NCBI RefSeq assembly: GCF_003583725.1
Contig: NZ_QXTF01000002.1
Location: 124,001 to 188,000, forward strand
Reading direction: 5' to 3'
Source of the DNA: Sphingomonas edaphi
GTDB taxonomy: Bacteria; Pseudomonadota; Alphaproteobacteria; Sphingomonadales; Sphingomonadaceae
DNA length: 64,000 nucleotides
A program made the position numbers and the translations under genes. The notes beneath the pieces were generated by a model. It saw only the letters and a program-made list of their open reading frames with translations. It had not been told where the DNA came from and made no database searches. Positions 62,106 through 64,000 of the stretch are shown piece by piece. Position 1 is the stretch's first letter. Every line of letters starts with the position of its first letter.

Positions 62106-62956
62106 GCAAAGGCAGCGGTGCGGCTGGCGACGCGGTCGCGGACCGCAAGCCAGCCGACCGCAATGCCGAAACCGATCACATGGCTTGGCCCCGCGCCGGC
62201 CAGCGGCATGGGGAAGGCCATGAAGACGGCGGCGAGGGCCGAAACGCCGAAATAGGTGGCGAGCGAGGCGCCGGCCGGATCGTGACGGCTGAGCAGGGCC
62301 CCCAGCATCAGCCCAATGGTCAGCGTGTGAAGCGACATCGCCGGAGCACCGCTCAGGAGCGCGATTTCCACCGTACCCTCGACGAAGGCGACGGGCGGCG
62401 GAGTTGCGAAACCCGCGACAATCAGGCCGAGCACGGCGAGGATCATGGCCCCCGCGGCAACAGCGATCCGGCGCTGCGACCATCCGCGAACAGAGCGATT
62501 GCTGGTTACTGCCATCAGCGCCGCGATTCCCGCGGCGAGTGCGACGGACGTTGCGCCGTCGGGCTGTGCCGCGATCAGGGCGACCGGCAGCAAGACTAGC
62601 GCACGCCAATGACGGCCTTCGCGGCTCGCGGCGATGGCGAGCAGGAGCGGTGCGAGGATCAGCGCGGGCTGGACGTGCACCGGCCCAATCGGAAGCCAGC
62701 GCTTCACACCCTCTATCTCGATTCCGACAATCAGCGCGGCGGCCAGCAAGACGGTTGCGAGCCCGAAGAGCACTTCCGCGCCGTAGCGGCGGTGCGCGGC
62801 ATGGTGCGCCGCCCAGCCGACCAGCAGGCCAAGCAGGAAGGACGCGACGTTCCGGCTGGCCATGCCGGGCAGCGCGCCGACGTCCCACAGGAATGCTGCG
62901 CCAGCCAGGATGGCCAATGAGCCGAGGGCCAGCGGTGCAGCGCCGGCCGGACGCAT
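62102..62956 (-). CDS. Shortened SEDS (FtsW/RodA)-like membrane protein
   Basis: A 284-residue polytopic membrane protein with about eight segments. Residues 83-105 (GVKRWLPIGPVHVQPALI) match the conserved GxxRWL...QPSE loop of FtsW/RodA glycosyltransferases. LLPVALIAAQPDGATS (123-137) matches the QPDLGT motif, and FPMPLAGAGPSHVIGF (248-263) resembles PLPFISYGGSSL. The region that would hold the fourth periplasmic loop and the segments around it is missing (normal length 370-420). Glycan polymerase activity is therefore doubtful. It begins on the last base of the E2 stop (TAATG). Confidence 0.6.
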   Translation of the reverse strand: MRPAGAAPLALGSLAILAGAAFLWDVGALPGMASRNVASFLLGLLVGWAAHHAAHRRYGAEVLFGLATVLLAAALIVGIEIEGVKRWLPIGPVHVQPALILAPLLLAIAASREGRHWRALVLLPVALIAAQPDGATSVALAAGIAALMAVTSNRSVRGWSQRRIAVAAGAMILAVLGLIVAGFATPPPVAFVEGTVEIALLSGAPAMSLHTLTIGLMLGALLSRHDPAGASLATYFGVSALAAVFMAFPMPLAGAGPSHVIGFGIAVGWLAVRDRVASRTAAFA

Positions 62957-64000
62957 TAGGCGCTGAGCAGCCGGATCGGGTTTTCGATGTAGGTCTTCAG
63001 CGTCTGAAGGAAGCTAGCCGCGTCCCAGCCGTCGACCACGCGATGATCGCAGGAGAGCGACAGGTTCATCACCTTACGCGCCTCAAGCTCTCCGTCGACG
63101 ATGACCGGGATTTCCTGCATCTTATTGACCGCGACGGTCGCGACCTGCGGCGGGGCGATCACCGGCGTCGAGGCGATGCCACCCATCGGGCCAAGTGAGG
63201 AAATGGTAAAGGTCGGGCCGGACAGTTCCTCGCGGCTGGCCTTGCCAGTCCGCGCGGCCTCGCTGAGGCGGAGCACTTCGCTCGCCAATTGCCACACGCT
63301 CATCCCCTGCGCGTTGCGGATTACGGGAACCATCAGGCCGCCGTCGGTCTGGGTCGCAACACCCATGTGCACCGCACCGTGACGGGTGACGACATTGGCC
63401 TCGTCGTCATACGTCGCGTTGATCATCGGCCACTCCGCCATCGCCTTGGACAGGGCGGTGATCAGGAAGGGCAGGATGGTCAGTTTCGGGTTCGAGCCAC
63501 GGTCGCGGTTCATCATCGCCCGCGCATCTTCAAGGTCAGTGACGTCGAACTGCTCGACCAGCGCGAAGTGCGGGATACGGCGCTTAGCCTCCTGCATATT
63601 TTCGGCGATCTTGCGGCGCAAGCCGACGACCTTGATCGTCTCGTCTGCGCGTGGGCTCGATCCGCGGCCCGACACGCTGCCTCCATTGTAGAGCAGGTAG
63701 GCATCGAGGTCGGCGTGGCGGATGCGGTCCGCGGTGGTTTGGACCTGCGCCAAGTCGATGCCGAGGTCGCGAGCGCGCTGCCGGACGGCGGGAGAGGCGA
63801 GAACCTTCGCGCCATGCGACGCGGCGGCGGGCGCGACCTTCGGTTCGGGCTTGGGCTCGGTTTTGGGCAGCTCGGTGGCTAGGACCGGCATCGCCTCTTC
63901 TTGTGACTGGGTTGGCACTTCGGAGCCGTCTGCCAGCGGCTGTTCGGCTTCGCTTCCAGCAGCAGGTTCGGAAGCGGCTGCTCCGCCCTCGGTTTCGATT
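62956..64000 (-). CDS. 2-oxoacid dehydrogenase E2 acyltransferase, 5' end outside window
   Basis: The C-terminal 347 codons of a dihydrolipoamide acyltransferase. The frame is open to the window edge (IETEGGAAASEPAAG...), so the lipoyl domain lies outside. A Pro/Ala/Glu linker leads to the E1/E3-binding domain (LASPAVRQRARDLGIDL, ADRIRHADLDAYL) and the catalytic domain (VGLRRKIAENM, LSCDHRVVDGWDAASFL with the catalytic His and Asp). It resembles the branched-chain or pyruvate E2. The transketolase-type gene 3.3 kb away is a possible E1 relative but not adjacent. Confidence 0.92.
   Translation of the reverse strand, partial: IETEGGAAASEPAAGSEAEQPLADGSEVPTQSQEEAMPVLATELPKTEPKPEPKVAPAAASHGAKVLASPAVRQRARDLGIDLAQVQTTADRIRHADLDAYLLYNGGSVSGRGSSPRADETIKVVGLRRKIAENMQEAKRRIPHFALVEQFDVTDLEDARAMMNRDRGSNPKLTILPFLITALSKAMAEWPMINATYDDEANVVTRHGAVHMGVATQTDGGLMVPVIRNAQGMSVWQLASEVLRLSEAARTGKASREELSGPTFTISSLGPMGGIASTPVIAPPQVATVAVNKMQEIPVIVDGELEARKVMNLSLSCDHRVVDGWDAASFLQTLKTYIENPIRLLSA

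Overview
The window is a dense, high-GC stretch of chromosome from an alphaproteobacterium, almost certainly a sphingomonad (Sphingomonadaceae; Sphingomonas/Sphingomicrobium type). The pointers are a serine palmitoyltransferase with a dedicated acyl carrier protein, TonB-dependent maltodextrin uptake with an SLC45-type transporter, a complete Entner-Doudoroff set (zwf, edd, eda, pgl, glk), a long poly-HAMP kinase, and small families common in this group (DUF2141, DUF6356, DUF5985). Genes are tightly packed, many overlap by 1-4 bases, and no intergenic stretch without a gene exceeds 300 bases. I see no insertion sequence, prophage, CRISPR array or rRNA.

Region 1 (1-14.2 kb) looks like an envelope and sphingolipid region. 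It holds a partial xth, a GNAT-fold acyltransferase that is a candidate bacterial ceramide synthase, a fatty acid desaturase, lptF-lptG, a DUF2141 / diacylglycerol-kinase-type lipid kinase / Tam41-like nucleotidyltransferase trio, a hybrid kinase, and acp-spt. After these come small proteins, including a stand-alone Pycsar-effector-type (DUF5706) membrane protein, and an SDR protein downstream of obgE.

Region 2 (14-20 kb) is mostly housekeeping: obgE, a TetR/metal-dependent hydrolase pair with a palindromic operator, rplU-rpmA with a terminator, hspQ, tRNA-Ser(CGA), a small disordered protein behind a general-stress-type promoter, and a hemerythrin protein.

Region 3 (20-39 kb) is a maltodextrin utilisation locus. 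It contains two sugar transporters, a LacI repressor, a TonB-dependent receptor, a tryptophan-halogenase-type flavoprotein, three GH13 enzymes, a GH97 glucosidase, an esterase and glucokinase, with translational coupling through most of the series. A sugar-porter MFS gene at its end is split in two. Similar LacI-type palindromes lie before the transporter genes, before the receptor and before zwf, which suggests that sugar uptake and the Entner-Doudoroff genes share a regulator.

Region 4 (39-47.7 kb) encodes a soluble 1790-residue kinase with about 92-residue HAMP repeats, a partner hybrid kinase, a small winged-helix-like protein and two tandem DUF5985 proteins. Region 5 (47.7-53.2 kb) is zwf-edd-eda, a TonB protein and pgl. 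Region 6 (53.2-59.7 kb) is an operon of a homodimeric-E1-like transketolase, MaoC hydratase, CitE-like lyase, zinc alcohol dehydrogenase and an MHS transporter. Region 7 (59.9-64 kb) has a TPR/aspartyl-hydroxylase protein, a divergent HxlR/azoreductase pair, a shortened SEDS (FtsW/RodA)-like membrane protein and a partial 2-oxoacid dehydrogenase E2 running off the window end.
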